Source: Tepidamorphaceae bacterium | Lineage (GTDB): Bacteria; Pseudomonadota; Alphaproteobacteria; Rhizobiales; JAKSCL01 | DNA: 64,000 bases | Direction of reading: 5' to 3' | NCBI GenBank assembly: GCA_028289445.1 | Contig: JANQPO010000017.1 | Location: forward strand, 124,001 to 188,000 | Shown: one piece after another, positions 26,603 to 36,087 of the stretch | Numbering within the stretch: the stretch's first letter is position 1 | Layout: every line of letters begins with the position of its first letter | Made by a program: the position numbers and the translations under genes | The notes under the pieces: generated by a model | Told to the model about the DNA's origin: nothing | Seen by the model: the letters and a program-made list of their open reading frames with translations, nothing else | The model's database searches: none

Positions 26603-27067
26603 GTGACACGGCCGTGGACGCGACGCCTGGCGATTCTTGCACTCGCCGGTGCGTTGGTCTGTCTCTATGCTGGCGTAAGGCTGCCGATCATCGAACTGAA
26701 ACGCTTCTTCGTCTTCGAGGACGGCTATTCCATCCTGTCGATGATCGCCACATTGGCCGATGGCGGTGAATGGCTGCTCGCGCTCATCGTCGGTCTGTTC
26801 GCAATTGTCTTTCCGCTGGCAAAGATCGCGGCGCTTGGCGCCGTGCTGACGCGCTTTGTCTCACCGGACCGCAAGGCACTGATTGCCAGGCTCGTCGACG
26901 CGCTTGGAAAATGGTCGATGTTGGATGTCTTGGTCGTTGCCGTCTTGATCGTCGCGGTCAAGATCACGGGCTTGCAAAAGGCGGCGACGCAGCCTGGGCT
27001 TTATCTGTTCGTTGCATCGATCGCGCTGACGTTTGCGGCGAGCCGCCTCGCCAAGCGACTGCATTAG
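26603..27067 (+). CDS. PqiA-like inner-membrane protein
   Basis: 154 aa starting with GTG at 26603. Four membrane spans are visible (LAILALAGALVCLYAGV, LLALIVGLFAIVFPLAKIAAL, MLDVLVVAVLIVAVKI, LYLFVASIALTFAAS). The KWSMLDVLVVA segment is typical of the PqiA (paraquat-inducible protein A) domain. It has a single PqiA unit and lacks the N-terminal zinc ribbon, so it is a short form. E. coli PqiA works with MCE proteins in lipid trafficking; no MCE gene is beside it. Its stop overlaps the stop of the converging DUF2336 gene by 4 bp. Confidence 0.82.
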   Translation: MTRPWTRRLAILALAGALVCLYAGVRLPIIELKRFFVFEDGYSILSMIATLADGGEWLLALIVGLFAIVFPLAKIAALGAVLTRFVSPDRKALIARLVDALGKWSMLDVLVVAVLIVAVKITGLQKAATQPGLYLFVASIALTFAASRLAKRLH

Positions 27068-28140
27068 GCCGTCAGTTTGCTGCGCGTTTGCTGGAACCGG
27101 AGGACGCGACGGGCCGTTTCCGTTTGCATCTGATTGTAGTCGAGCATGGCGTCTTCGCGCTCTTTGCCGGTCAGTTCGCAGTAGACCGGACCGATCCGCA
27201 AGACCGCGCGAAGTGTGGTCGGGCTCAAATCATGTGCACGCGCCGTGATGAGCAGGACGTTCCGATCAATCATCATCTGCTTTGCGGTCTCAAGGCTCGT
27301 GTCGAACAGGATTCCGAGCGCCGCCGTGACTTGCGCAAAATCCTTGCTCTTGGCGATATCAACCAGCCGTTCCTCAGTCATTGGGTCTCGGCCCAGATGC
27401 CGGCGCAGCTTTCTGTCGGCGGCGACAAGATCGACACGGTCGACGCCCAAGCGACGCTCCATCTCCGCGCGGGCCTTTTCCAGGACGATTGCAGTCTGCT
27501 CGGAGCGGTCGTCCATCAGGGTCTGGCGGATCTCGTCCGATGCCGTGTTCAAAAGGGTTTGAACGGCCGCCGGAGTGAGATCATCCCGTTTCGCGATCGC
27601 GGATTGGAGAGCGCTGTCTCCATCTGAGCGGTCGGCAAGCCGTGACATGCCTGGCGTGGAGAACTGCGCGCCTTTGTTCACCGCGACGGACTTCAGCACT
27701 GCGTTGTCGCCAAGCTCAACGAGTGTGTCCGTGACCGTGGGGTTCAACGTTGGACGCTGGGCGATGGCCGCCATATGGGCTTGACCGCGCTGCTCGGCGA
27801 CTTTGACCAGAATGTCGTCCGACAAGCCTTCGCTTGTCTCAAGTACCGGACGCGCAACGCTAATTTCCTTATCGAAAGCGAGACCGCTGACCGTGCGCGA
27901 CAGCTTTTCGCCGGTCGTTGCCATGCGCTCCGAGATCTCCACGCGCAGCGTCGTGTCGACCCTTTTGATCATCATGTCGAGGATTTCGTCGAACAATTCG
28001 GTCTCGTGGTCGTCCAACGATGCCGATGTTACCTCGAACAAACGGCACGCTTGGCGCAGGAGTTCCCGTCGCTTGGCGTCATCTTCGGAAATCTCGATCT
28101 CGGTGAGGAGCTGGCTCGCGCTATGCGGCGTTGCGGACAT
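27064..28140 (-). CDS. DUF2336 family protein in flagellar locus
   Basis: 358 aa, soluble, all-helical and built of HEAT-like repeats (SLDDHETELFDEILDMMIKR, VRPVLETSEGLSDDILVKVAEQ-type blocks, AIAQRPTLNPTVTDTLVELG). The alternating pattern of REL/IAxRxxLxxxV motifs is typical of DUF2336 proteins of alphaproteobacteria. Function unknown. It follows flhA on the same strand after 118 bp, with a CtrA-like box between, which suggests a motility or cell-cycle role. The stop overlaps the stop of the PqiA-like gene. Confidence 0.8.
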   Translation of the reverse strand: MSATPHSASQLLTEIEISEDDAKRRELLRQACRLFEVTSASLDDHETELFDEILDMMIKRVDTTLRVEISERMATTGEKLSRTVSGLAFDKEISVARPVLETSEGLSDDILVKVAEQRGQAHMAAIAQRPTLNPTVTDTLVELGDNAVLKSVAVNKGAQFSTPGMSRLADRSDGDSALQSAIAKRDDLTPAAVQTLLNTASDEIRQTLMDDRSEQTAIVLEKARAEMERRLGVDRVDLVAADRKLRRHLGRDPMTEERLVDIAKSKDFAQVTAALGILFDTSLETAKQMMIDRNVLLITARAHDLSPTTLRAVLRIGPVYCELTGKEREDAMLDYNQMQTETARRVLRFQQTRSKLTA

Positions 28141-28230
28141 GATCGCTTTTCCCTCGGGACATAGAATGCATCGAGTGTCCCATGGGGGTGTAAATGCGGC
28201 ATTGCCGGCATATCCCGATTGATCACATGG

Positions 28231-28245
28231 TTAGCGCCCGGTTAA
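28231..28245. promoter_or_regulatory. CtrA-like box upstream of the DUF2336 gene
   Basis: TTAG-N7-TTAA, seven of eight positions of the CtrA consensus TTAA-N7-TTAA, in the gap between flhA and the DUF2336 gene and about 90 bp before its start. Binding is inferred from sequence only. Confidence 0.45.
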
Positions 28246-28258
28246 TGGGCGGGCCGGA

Positions 28259-30382
28259 CTAGATCGACGCGACCGTCTTCAGGCGAATGCGGGGATGAAT
28301 TTCCGACTGAGCCATCACCACGGTCTGCGCCCGGAACCGCTCGACTAGGGAGCGGACAAATGGGCGGGCATTGGCGCTTGCCAGCAAGACGGGAATTTCG
28401 CCCTCGCGGGCGGCCGACTCATAGGTGTCGCGGACGGCTTGCATGAATTCTTGGATCGCCGACGGCGCCATGGCGAGTTGTCGGTCTTCACCTTCGCCGA
28501 TGATCGCTTCCAAGAAGGCTTGTTCCCACTTGGGCGACAGCGTGATCAGCGGCAGATAGCCGTTGGGCGATTGGTGCTGGGCGCATAGTTGTCGGGCGAG
28601 CCGCGTGCGCACATGCTCGGCGATCGCCGATGGCGAACGCAGCGATCCAGCAGCCTCGGCGATCCCCTCCAGGATGGTGGGCAAGTTACGAATGGACACG
28701 CGTTCGTCCAGCAAATGCTGGAGGACGCGCTGAATGCTGGAAATGGAGATCGCACCTGGGACGATATCGTCGACGAGCTTCTTGTGCTCGCCGGGAAGAT
28801 CCTGAAGCAGTTTGGAGACCTCGGCGTAGGACAAGAGTTCCGACACATTGCCTTTGATCACTTCGGTCAGGTGGGTGGCCAGCACCGTCGCTGGGTCGAC
28901 GACCGTATATCCTTTGGCCCCGGCATCCTCGCGCAGCGACGGTTCGATCCAGGTGGCGGGCAGACCGAATGTCGGCTCGGTGATGTGCGTGCCCGGCAGG
29001 TCTATCTGACTGCCGGCCGGGTCCATGACCATCAGTTGGTTGGCGTAAAGCGTTCCCGCGCCGGCATCGACCTCCTTCAGCTTGATGACATAGTCGTTCG
29101 CGCCGAGCTGCATATTGTCCAAGAGCCGCACTGGCGGCATGACGAACCCGAGATCGCTTGCGAGCTGGCGCCTCAGCGCCTTGATTTGCTCGGTGAGCTT
29201 GTCGTTGCCGCCGCCGGATTTGTCGATCAAGGGCAAAAGGCTATAGCCGATCTCAATGCGCAGTTCGTCCATTTTAAGCGCAGTCGAGATCGGTTCCTCG
29301 GTCGGCTGTTGCGGGGCTGTTTCCTCGCCGGGTGCCGGCAGTTCCTCGGGTGGCGGCAGCGATTTGGCGTGCTCGATCCTCCACGCCAGAAAGCCCGCAC
29401 CCGCACCCAGCGTCAGGAAGGGCAGCATCGGGATGCCCGGTAACAGCGCCATGACCACCATGACGAAGGACGACATGCCGAGCGCCTTTGGATAGTTGGA
29501 TAGCTGCTCGGTCAGTGCCTTGTCGGCAGCACCCGATACGCCCGCCTTGGAGACCAGCAAGCCGGCTGCCGTCGACACGATGAGTGCGGGGATTTGCGAG
29601 ACCAGGCCATCGCCGATGGTCAACAATGTGTAGGTCGTGCCGGCCTCGGCCATCGACAGGTCCATTTGGCCGATGCCGATAATCATGCCGCCGACGATGT
29701 TGATGAGCGTGATCAGGAGGCCGGCAATGGCATCACCACGCACGAATTTCGATGCACCGTCCATGGCGCCGAAGAACGACGCTTCATCCTCCAGTTTTTG
29801 ACGCCGCGCCCGCGCCTCGTCTTCATCGATCAATCCCGCCGACAGATCGGCATCGATCGCCATCTGCTTGCCGGGCATGGCGTCGAGCGTGAACCGCGCG
29901 GCGACCTCAGCGATGCGTCCGGAACCCCGCGTGATGACGACGAAGTTCACCAGCACGAGAATCGAAAAGACGATCAGCCCGATGACGAAGTTGCCCTGCA
30001 TGACAAAATGGCCGAACGCTTCGATCACCGCGCCGGCTGCATCGGTACCCTCATGGCCGTCGGAAAGGATCAGCCGCGTCGAGGCGATGTTGAGCGCAAG
30101 GCGCATCATCGTCGCGATCAGGAGGATTGTCGGAAAGGATGAGAACTCCAACGGCGTATGAATAAAGAGCGCCGTCATCAGGATCAGCACGGAAAAGATG
30201 ATCGACACGGCCAGAAGCATGTCGAGCATCATTGCCGGCATCGGCAGGATGAGGACGACGATGATGGCGATGACAGCCAGCGCCAGTCCGATATCGCCGT
30301 GCTTGGCGTTGTTCACGACGTCGCGCAACACGCCGGTAAAGCCGGAGGCGCTATCCGTTGATGTCGTGGTGACGTCGCTCAT
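28259..30382 (-). CDS. flhA: flagellar export gate protein FlhA
   Basis: 707 aa. It has eight membrane spans in the N-terminal 330 residues, then a cytoplasmic domain that docks export chaperones. The FHIPEP signature region is visible as RLALNIASTRLILSDGHEGTDA, along with the loop GKQMAIDADLSAGLIDEDEA. It forms the proton-driven export channel with FlhB, FliP, FliQ and FliR, none of which is in the window. It is the last gene of the fliF operon on the minus strand, 28 bp after flbD. Confidence 0.96.
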   Translation of the reverse strand: MSDVTTTSTDSASGFTGVLRDVVNNAKHGDIGLALAVIAIIVVLILPMPAMMLDMLLAVSIIFSVLILMTALFIHTPLEFSSFPTILLIATMMRLALNIASTRLILSDGHEGTDAAGAVIEAFGHFVMQGNFVIGLIVFSILVLVNFVVITRGSGRIAEVAARFTLDAMPGKQMAIDADLSAGLIDEDEARARRQKLEDEASFFGAMDGASKFVRGDAIAGLLITLINIVGGMIIGIGQMDLSMAEAGTTYTLLTIGDGLVSQIPALIVSTAAGLLVSKAGVSGAADKALTEQLSNYPKALGMSSFVMVVMALLPGIPMLPFLTLGAGAGFLAWRIEHAKSLPPPEELPAPGEETAPQQPTEEPISTALKMDELRIEIGYSLLPLIDKSGGGNDKLTEQIKALRRQLASDLGFVMPPVRLLDNMQLGANDYVIKLKEVDAGAGTLYANQLMVMDPAGSQIDLPGTHITEPTFGLPATWIEPSLREDAGAKGYTVVDPATVLATHLTEVIKGNVSELLSYAEVSKLLQDLPGEHKKLVDDIVPGAISISSIQRVLQHLLDERVSIRNLPTILEGIAEAAGSLRSPSAIAEHVRTRLARQLCAQHQSPNGYLPLITLSPKWEQAFLEAIIGEGEDRQLAMAPSAIQEFMQAVRDTYESAAREGEIPVLLASANARPFVRSLVERFRAQTVVMAQSEIHPRIRLKTVASI

Positions 30383-30410
30383 CGCTGTCGTGGTCGATCC
30401 GAGCCGTTCG

Positions 30411-31787
30411 TCAGCACGTTGACGCGGCGCGCAGATCGCCTGGCGGCGGTACGGTGTGGCCGTCGTCTTGGTACTGCTTCAGCTTATTGCGCAGCGTGCG
30501 GATTGAGATGCCGAGGATGTTGGCGGCATGGGTGCGGTTGCCGAGGCAGTGGTCGAGCGTGTCGATGATGAGATCACGCTCGACATCGGCGACCGTGCGG
30601 CCCACGAGACCGCGCGTTACGGCTTCGGCCGTGGCGGCAGCCTGTTCGGCCACCGTGTCTCCGTGTTTCGGCGCCGTGTTGATCGACGAGCCGTCCGGCA
30701 TGCTCAGCGCATCCAGGCCAATCTCCGGACCCGTCGTTAGCAACACCGCGCGATGCATGGTGTTTTCGAGTTCGCGCACATTGCCGGGCCATTGGCCGGC
30801 AACGAGCTGGCGCCTTGCGTCTGGCGAGAGCGGGAAATTCGAGAGGCCGTTCGCCGCGGCGTAGCGCCTGGCGAAGTGCTCCGCCAGCTCAAGAATGTCG
30901 GCTGGCCTATTGCGCAGCGGCGGGATCTGCAAGTTGACGACGTTGAGCCGGTAGAGCAGGTCCTCGCGAAACGTCCCGGCCTTGACCGCTTCACTCAGGT
31001 CCCGGTTCGACGTGGCAAGGATACGAATGTCCACGGGGACTGGCCGCTTTCCGCCCACGCGATCGATGACCCGTTCTTGCAGGGCGCGAAGCAGTTTCGC
31101 CTGAAGCCTGGCATCCATCTCGGAGATTTCATCGAGCAGTAGCGTTCCGCCGTTTGCCTCCTCGAACTTACCGATCCGGCGGCCGACGGCTCCGGTGAAT
31201 GCGCCCTTCTCATGGCCGAAAAGTTCTGACTCTAAAAGAGTTTCGGGAATGGCGGCACAGTTGATCGAGATAAAGGGATGGGTCGCGCGATTCGACTTGG
31301 CGTGCAGATAGCGGGCGAGCACCTCCTTGCCGGTTCCCGACTCGCCGGTGATCAAAACCGAGGCATCCGATGGTGCGATCTGGGCGGCCAGGCGCACGAC
31401 CGCCGCCATGGCCTCGTCGCGATAAACGATGTCGGATTGCTGCTCGGCGACGGCGGCCAACACCGCGGCAATAATGTCCGGATCCGGCGGCAAGGAGATG
31501 TATTCTTTCGCTCCCGACTTGATTGCCTGGACTGCGGCGCGCGCATCGTTGTCCACGCCACAAGCGACAATCGGTACATGGATGCGTTCCTGCTCAAGGC
31601 GACCGATCAGATCGCCGATTTGCAAACCGACATCGACCATGAGGAGATCGGCGCCCCGACCCGATCGCAGCGCTTTCAATGCATCCTCGATGTCGCTGAC
31701 ATGCAGCACCGACGCGCCGCGCTCCATGGCGATCTTGGCGGCCGCCGTCAATTCGCCTCTCAGGGCCCCTACGATCAAAAGGCGCAT
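30411..31787 (-). CDS. flbD: sigma-54 flagellar activator FlbD
   Basis: 458 aa. A receiver-like domain (1-120) is followed by an AAA+ domain with Walker A GESGTGKEVLARYLH, the sigma-54-contacting loop GAFTGA, Walker B GGTLLLDEISEM and the R finger region. A Fis-type helix-turn-helix ends it (AANILGISIRTLRNKLKQY). The receiver is degenerate: the usual acidic pair is replaced by GA (LLIVGALRG) and the KP motif by LPP, though Asp52 remains. Caulobacter FlbD is likewise atypical and works with FliX. It is expected to activate late flagellar genes such as fliK. Operon position between fliN and flhA is conserved. Confidence 0.93.
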   Translation of the reverse strand: MRLLIVGALRGELTAAAKIAMERGASVLHVSDIEDALKALRSGRGADLLMVDVGLQIGDLIGRLEQERIHVPIVACGVDNDARAAVQAIKSGAKEYISLPPDPDIIAAVLAAVAEQQSDIVYRDEAMAAVVRLAAQIAPSDASVLITGESGTGKEVLARYLHAKSNRATHPFISINCAAIPETLLESELFGHEKGAFTGAVGRRIGKFEEANGGTLLLDEISEMDARLQAKLLRALQERVIDRVGGKRPVPVDIRILATSNRDLSEAVKAGTFREDLLYRLNVVNLQIPPLRNRPADILELAEHFARRYAAANGLSNFPLSPDARRQLVAGQWPGNVRELENTMHRAVLLTTGPEIGLDALSMPDGSSINTAPKHGDTVAEQAAATAEAVTRGLVGRTVADVERDLIIDTLDHCLGNRTHAANILGISIRTLRNKLKQYQDDGHTVPPPGDLRAASTC

Positions 31788-31815
31788 CTTTGGTTCCTTC
31801 GCTTCGTCGCTTCGT

Positions 31816-32178
31816 CTAGCGGTCCGACTTAATGATTTCCGTCATCGTCACGCCGAGCTGGTTCTCGACCAATACGACTTCGCCGCGCGCGACCAGGCGG
31901 TTGTTTACGTAGATATCGATGGCTTCGCCGACCTTTCGGTCGAGCTCGACAATTGTCCCTTCGCCGAGCTTCAGGAGTTCCGACACCTCCATCCGGGCGC
32001 GGCCGATCACCGCCGAGACCTTGACGGGAACGTCGAAGACGGCCTCGAGGTCGGACGCCGAACGGACCGGCGAACCTGCCTCGCTCGCCGGGTCCGCGGC
32101 GTCCGGCTTGGCGGAGTCGGATTCCAGTTTTTCCGACGTCATATCTTTGAGTTCGACTTCGACTTGATCGTCATTCAT
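31816..32178 (-). CDS. fliN: flagellar switch protein FliN
   Basis: 120 aa. Residues 40-120 form the SpoA (surface presentation of antigens) domain: VFDVPVKVSAVIGRARMEV, LLKLGEGTIVELDRKVGEAI and VARGEVVLVENQLGVTMTEI. With FliG and FliM it makes the C ring that sets rotation direction. The N-terminal 40 residues are acidic and variable. It overlaps the fliH stop by 8 bp. Confidence 0.95.
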   Translation of the reverse strand: MNDDQVEVELKDMTSEKLESDSAKPDAADPASEAGSPVRSASDLEAVFDVPVKVSAVIGRARMEVSELLKLGEGTIVELDRKVGEAIDIYVNNRLVARGEVVLVENQLGVTMTEIIKSDR

Positions 32179-32788
32179 TGGCTTCGTCCTCGGTGGCCGC
32201 CGAACGGGCGGCGATATAGCGCGTCACCTTCTCGTGCACCGTTGCGTCGATATCGGCGAGCGAACGCACGATGCTGCCCTCTGCCCATTCGATACGGCAG
32301 TCGCCAGCCGAAATGTCCGGGTCGCCGATGATGATCAGTCGCCCCTCGTAGCCTGTCTGCGCGGCGATCGGTTCAAGGCGTTCTTGGGCGACCTCGACGA
32401 TCGCGTCGTTCAGTCGAATCGCAAGATGCGGCGCAGTGTGGAGCTGACCGATGCAGTCTTTGAAGAGGGCGTGGACTTCCTCAAGCGGCTGCGCGGCGAC
32501 CAGGTTCGACGCGAGGCTGCGTGCGACGGTCATCGCCAGGGTCGCGGCTGCCGCCTCGTATTCGACGATCGCCGCATCGATCTTGGCGAGATGAGCGGAA
32601 ATGGCGGCGGCGAGGGGCGCGGACTGTGCCGCGAAGCGGGCCTCGGCTTCCGCTCCGGCAAGACGGCGTCCTTCCGCAATGCCGGCTGTGCGCGCGGCCG
32701 CGAGCGCTGCCTCGTGTTCCGCCTTTTGATCCGAGCCGTAGCCTGGATCAAGGTTGCGATCGAATAAGTATTTGACCGGTTCGGCCAT
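32171..32788 (-). CDS. fliH: flagellar export regulator FliH (FlbE-like)
   Basis: 205 aa from the ATG at 32788 (MAEPVKYLFDRNLDPGYG). FliH binds the FliI ATPase and links it to the C ring. Residues 20-90 are charged helix with Ala/Glu repeats, and the C-terminal part resembles the FliH/V-ATPase E-subunit fold. Alphaproteobacterial versions (FlbE) diverge strongly from E. coli FliH, and the assignment leans on position between fliG and fliN and on size. A TTG at 32803 is a poorer start because the AGAGGA ribosome site directly abuts it. Confidence 0.85.
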   Translation of the reverse strand: MAEPVKYLFDRNLDPGYGSDQKAEHEAALAAARTAGIAEGRRLAGAEAEARFAAQSAPLAAAISAHLAKIDAAIVEYEAAAATLAMTVARSLASNLVAAQPLEEVHALFKDCIGQLHTAPHLAIRLNDAIVEVAQERLEPIAAQTGYEGRLIIIGDPDISAGDCRIEWAEGSIVRSLADIDATVHEKVTRYIAARSAATEDEANE

Positions 32789-32811
32789 CACACCCGTAGT
32801 CAATCCTCTTG

Positions 32812-33873
32812 TTAGTAGACGAGTTGGTCGTCTTCCTTGCCGCTGGAGATCACGATCTGCCCATGAGCTTCGAGGTCCTTGGCCGTGGTGACCAAGGCGA
32901 GTTGCGCTTCATCGACATCCTTGAGCCGCACCGGCCCCATGACTTCCATATCTTCCTGGAGCATTTTCGCAGCGCGGCTCGACATATTCTGGAAGAAGAA
33001 GTCCTTGAGCTTCTCCGATGCCCCTTTCATCGCGATCGCGAGGCGGTCCTTGTCGACCTGTTGCAACAGCGTCTGAACGCCCGCAGAATCCAGGTTGGCG
33101 AGATCCTCGAAGGTGAACATGAGGCTCTTGATGCGTTCCGCCGAGTCGCGCGCCTCCTCTTCCAGGGCGGTCAGGAAGCGGCTCTCGGTCTGCCGGTCGA
33201 ACGCATTGAAGATCTCCGCCATGACCTCGTGCGAATCCCGGCGCTGGGTTTGCGCGAGATTGGACATGAACTCGGTGCGCAGAGTCGCTTCGATCTTTTC
33301 CAGAATGTCCTTTTGGACGGCTTCCATCGACAGCATGCGCTTGACCACTTCGAGCGCGAAGTCGTCGGGAAGGATGGAGAGCACCCTTGCCGCGTGGTCG
33401 GAGCGGATTTTCGACAGCACGACAGCGACCGTTTGCGGGTATTCGTTTTTTAGATAGTTAGCGAGAACGTTCTCCTGAACGTTCGACAGCTTCTCCCACA
33501 TATTGCGACCGGCCGGCCCACGGATTTCCTCCATGATATGGCTGACCCGATCCTCCGGCAGGAACTGCGCCAGAAGTTTTTCGGTCGAGTCGAAATTACC
33601 CATGACCGCGCCGGCGGCCGACATGCGGGAGACGAAATCGACCAGCATCTTGTCGACATCGTCCTGATCGACGGCACCGAGCTTGGCAATCGCGAGCGAC
33701 AGGTCGCGAACCTCGTCGTCATCAAGCTTCTCCCAGATATGGGCGCCGTGGTCGGGCCCGAGTGCCAGCATCAAGACGGCGGCGCGCTCAGGGCCATTCA
33801 ACACGGGTTGCTCTGGAGGCGCGGCGGTCGCCAGTGCTCTGTTGACCGATGGCGTTTTCTTGATGCGCGGCAT
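32812..33873 (-). CDS. fliG: flagellar motor switch protein FliG
   Basis: 353 aa. It is the rotor component that contacts MotA and the MS ring. [22 protein letters not shown] opens the N-terminal domain, [20 protein letters not shown] is the conserved middle motif, and the C-terminal torque helix with charged residues is present ([39 protein letters not shown]). Length is normal. It sits 6 bp after fliF in the operon. Confidence 0.96.
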   Translation of the reverse strand: MPRIKKTPSVNRALATAAPPEQPVLNGPERAAVLMLALGPDHGAHIWEKLDDDEVRDLSLAIAKLGAVDQDDVDKMLVDFVSRMSAAGAVMGNFDSTEKLLAQFLPEDRVSHIMEEIRGPAGRNMWEKLSNVQENVLANYLKNEYPQTVAVVLSKIRSDHAARVLSILPDDFALEVVKRMLSMEAVQKDILEKIEATLRTEFMSNLAQTQRRDSHEVMAEIFNAFDRQTESRFLTALEEEARDSAERIKSLMFTFEDLANLDSAGVQTLLQQVDKDRLAIAMKGASEKLKDFFFQNMSSRAAKMLQEDMEVMGPVRLKDVDEAQLALVTTAKDLEAHGQIVISSGKEDDQLVY

Positions 33874-33879
33874 GGTCGG

Positions 33880-35544
33880 TTAGGCCGCTCGCTCGCTGAT
33901 CCACTGACGAACGATTGTCGTGGCCTCATCCGGGTTGTTTTCAACCAACTCTCCGACGCGTTTGACCGTCGATGCCTGGACTTCGCCGGCCATCTTCGCC
34001 ACCTCGATCATGTCGAGAGTGGGTGAGTTCTTCTGTTCGTCGGTTTCGTCCGCGGCCAGGAGACCTGGATTGCCGTTCGCGTCGACGGCGAGCGCTTGGG
34101 CCTCACTGCCTATCGCGGTAGGCGGCAGGCTTGCGGCGTGGGTCGATATGGTTGGATCGATGATGCGCCGGACGAGCGGGCGCACAACGACCAGGAGCAC
34201 GATGACCGCGATCAACAGCAGCGTGCCGAGTTCGGCCATCTTCATGACGTCGGTGCGGGTGAAGCCAAGGAAGAAGGTGTCGTCTTCAACCAGGGGCGCC
34301 GGCGCGATCGGCTCGGCGAACTGGATGTTGGCGACCTCCACGGTGTCGCCGCGATCCTGATCGAAGCCCATGGCGGAACGCACCAGAGCGGCGATCTGGT
34401 CGATCTGTTCCTGGCTGCGTGGTTCATATGTGAACTGTCCGTCTGGCGTTCTGGTGTAGATCCCATCGATCAACACCGCGACGGACAGTCGTTTGATACG
34501 GCCGGCCTCAAGCACCTCGGTTCGGGACGTGCGCGAGATCTCGTAGTTGATGATCTCTTCGGTTGAGCTTGTGCTCTCTTGATTGCCGGGCTCTTCGCCG
34601 CCGGTACCGTCCGCGTTCGGTAGCTCATTGGCAACCGACACGCCCTGATTGCCGCCGGGTTCAGAGGCGTTGGAGGAGTCCTCACGGGTTTGCGTGGACC
34701 GCACCACGCGGCCATCGGGGTCATAGGTGTCTGAGGTTTGCGTAATGCGGTTGTAATCGAGTTCAGCAGCGACCTCGACGCGCGCGCGATTCGGACCGAC
34801 GATCTCCGATACGATATTGGTGATCTGATCGCTGAGGCGACGCTCGTACTCGATGGCCCGCTCTTCGAGCGAGACCGCGAGAAAACCGGCATCGTCGCTG
34901 TCGCGCCCCGACGCCAAAAGGCGGCCGGTCTCGTCAACGATCGAGACTCGCTGCGGCTTTAGGTTTTCGACGGCGGAGGCAACGAGGTTTTGGATCGACC
35001 GAATCTGGATGGGCTCCAGATCACCGCGCACCCTAAGCACGATGGATGCCGATGGCTCGGTTCGGTCGCGGGCAAACAACTCCCGTTCCGGCTGAACCAG
35101 GTGGACGCGTGCCATCTGTACCCGATCGATTGCCCGGATGGTGCGCGCCAGTTCGCCCTCAAGCGCTCGCGTGCGATTAACGTTTTGAATGAAGCTCGTC
35201 GTGCCGAGCGTGCTCGTCTTGTCGAAAATCTCATACCCGACGACACCACCGGCCGGCACACCTTCTTCGGCAAGGGACAGGCGCAATCGAAGGACCTGAT
35301 CCTCCGGCACCAAGATCGCACCGCCGTTCTGCCGCAGCTCATAGGGAACACCGCGGCTGTCCAACTCCGACACGATCGCCGCCGAATCCGAGTAAGAGAG
35401 ATCGGCAAACATCGGCACCATGTCGGGCTGACCGAAGCGCATCATCAAGAATGCGAAGATGCCGACCAGTCCGAAGGCGACGGCACCCATTGCCGCAAAG
35501 CGACCCACACCGAATGTTCTGAGCGAGTTTAAAACCTGATCCAC
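33880..35544 (-). CDS. fliF: flagellar MS-ring protein FliF
   Basis: 554 aa. It forms the inner-membrane MS ring on which the flagellum is built. Membrane spans lie near the N-terminus (FAAMGAVAFGLVGIFAFLM) and C-terminus (LLIAVIVLLVVVRPLVRRI). Between them are the ring-building motifs, with the YscJ/FliF signature GVVGYEIFDKTSTLGTTSF. The C-terminal tail that binds FliG is present (EVAKMAGEVQASTVKRVGEL). It heads the minus-strand operon fliF-fliG-fliH-fliN-flbD-flhA. A CtrA-like box lies 89 bp upstream. Confidence 0.96.
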   Translation of the reverse strand: MDQVLNSLRTFGVGRFAAMGAVAFGLVGIFAFLMMRFGQPDMVPMFADLSYSDSAAIVSELDSRGVPYELRQNGGAILVPEDQVLRLRLSLAEEGVPAGGVVGYEIFDKTSTLGTTSFIQNVNRTRALEGELARTIRAIDRVQMARVHLVQPERELFARDRTEPSASIVLRVRGDLEPIQIRSIQNLVASAVENLKPQRVSIVDETGRLLASGRDSDDAGFLAVSLEERAIEYERRLSDQITNIVSEIVGPNRARVEVAAELDYNRITQTSDTYDPDGRVVRSTQTREDSSNASEPGGNQGVSVANELPNADGTGGEEPGNQESTSSTEEIINYEISRTSRTEVLEAGRIKRLSVAVLIDGIYTRTPDGQFTYEPRSQEQIDQIAALVRSAMGFDQDRGDTVEVANIQFAEPIAPAPLVEDDTFFLGFTRTDVMKMAELGTLLLIAVIVLLVVVRPLVRRIIDPTISTHAASLPPTAIGSEAQALAVDANGNPGLLAADETDEQKNSPTLDMIEVAKMAGEVQASTVKRVGELVENNPDEATTIVRQWISERAA

Positions 35545-35632
35545 CCTGACATCTCTTGCCGTTGAGCCCCTGATACCGCAGCGCTCAAAGTCCCGCGCGC
35601 TACGGACTAGGCAAGAATTTCCTAGTGTTCGG

Positions 35633-35647
35633 TAAACAAGCTGTTAA
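35633..35647 (-). promoter_or_regulatory. CtrA-like box upstream of fliF
   Basis: On the minus strand TTAA-N7-TTTA, seven of eight consensus positions, 89 bp before the fliF start. Early flagellar operons are direct CtrA targets in Caulobacter, so this is likely functional. A perfect 6-bp inverted repeat (ACTAGG, 35606-35611, with CCTAGT, 35621-35626) lies between the box and the gene. Confidence 0.55.
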
Positions 35648-35761
35648 CACCGGCGCGCCATACGAGATGGCACGCCTCAAGCCGCGACGAAACGACCTAA
35701 GAGTCTGGCTGGGGTGGATAGATGTCCGGAAGCTTTGGTTTAGTCTAAGCCCTGATCGAGG

Positions 35762-36040
35762 TCAGGCGCGGTATTGCTGAATGCGCGTTGCGCGCAGTCC
35801 AGCCAGGCCGTGCTGATCGATGGATTGCTGCCAGGACAAAAATTCTTCGACGGTGAGGGTGTAACGCTCACAGGCTTCCTCAAGACTCAGCAGACCGCCA
35901 CGGACCGCGGCAACCACTTCGGCCTTGCGGCGGATCACCCAGCGCTTCGTGGTCTTGGGAGGGAGGTCGGCTATAGTCAAGGGGCTGCCATCGGGGCCGA
36001 TGACATACTTCACCCGGGGCCGTGGTCTCTCGGTCATCAT
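35762..36040 (-). CDS. sciP: CtrA inhibitor SciP (DUF1153)
   Basis: 92 aa from the ATG at 36040; the ATG at 36037 is equally possible. It is a small helix-turn-helix protein matching the DUF1153 pattern almost throughout: PRVKYVIGPDGSPLTIADLP, KRWVIRRKAEVVAAVRGGLL, SLEEACERYTLTVEEFLSWQ, HGLAGLRATRIQQYR. In Caulobacter SciP binds DNA and CtrA and shuts off CtrA-activated genes in G1. A CtrA-like box sits 52-66 bp upstream, in line with CtrA activating its own inhibitor. No strong ribosome site is seen. Confidence 0.95.
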   Translation of the reverse strand: MMTERPRPRVKYVIGPDGSPLTIADLPPKTTKRWVIRRKAEVVAAVRGGLLSLEEACERYTLTVEEFLSWQQSIDQHGLAGLRATRIQQYRA

Positions 36041-36087
36041 ACGCAATACTCAGTCCGACCAAACACTTGCGGACAGGGTAAGGGAAC

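Noticed and set aside
35658..35672. sigma-54 promoter in the fliF-sciP gap (TGGCAC at plus strand)
   Set aside because: The -12 element reads AAGC rather than TTGC, and no plus-strand gene follows.
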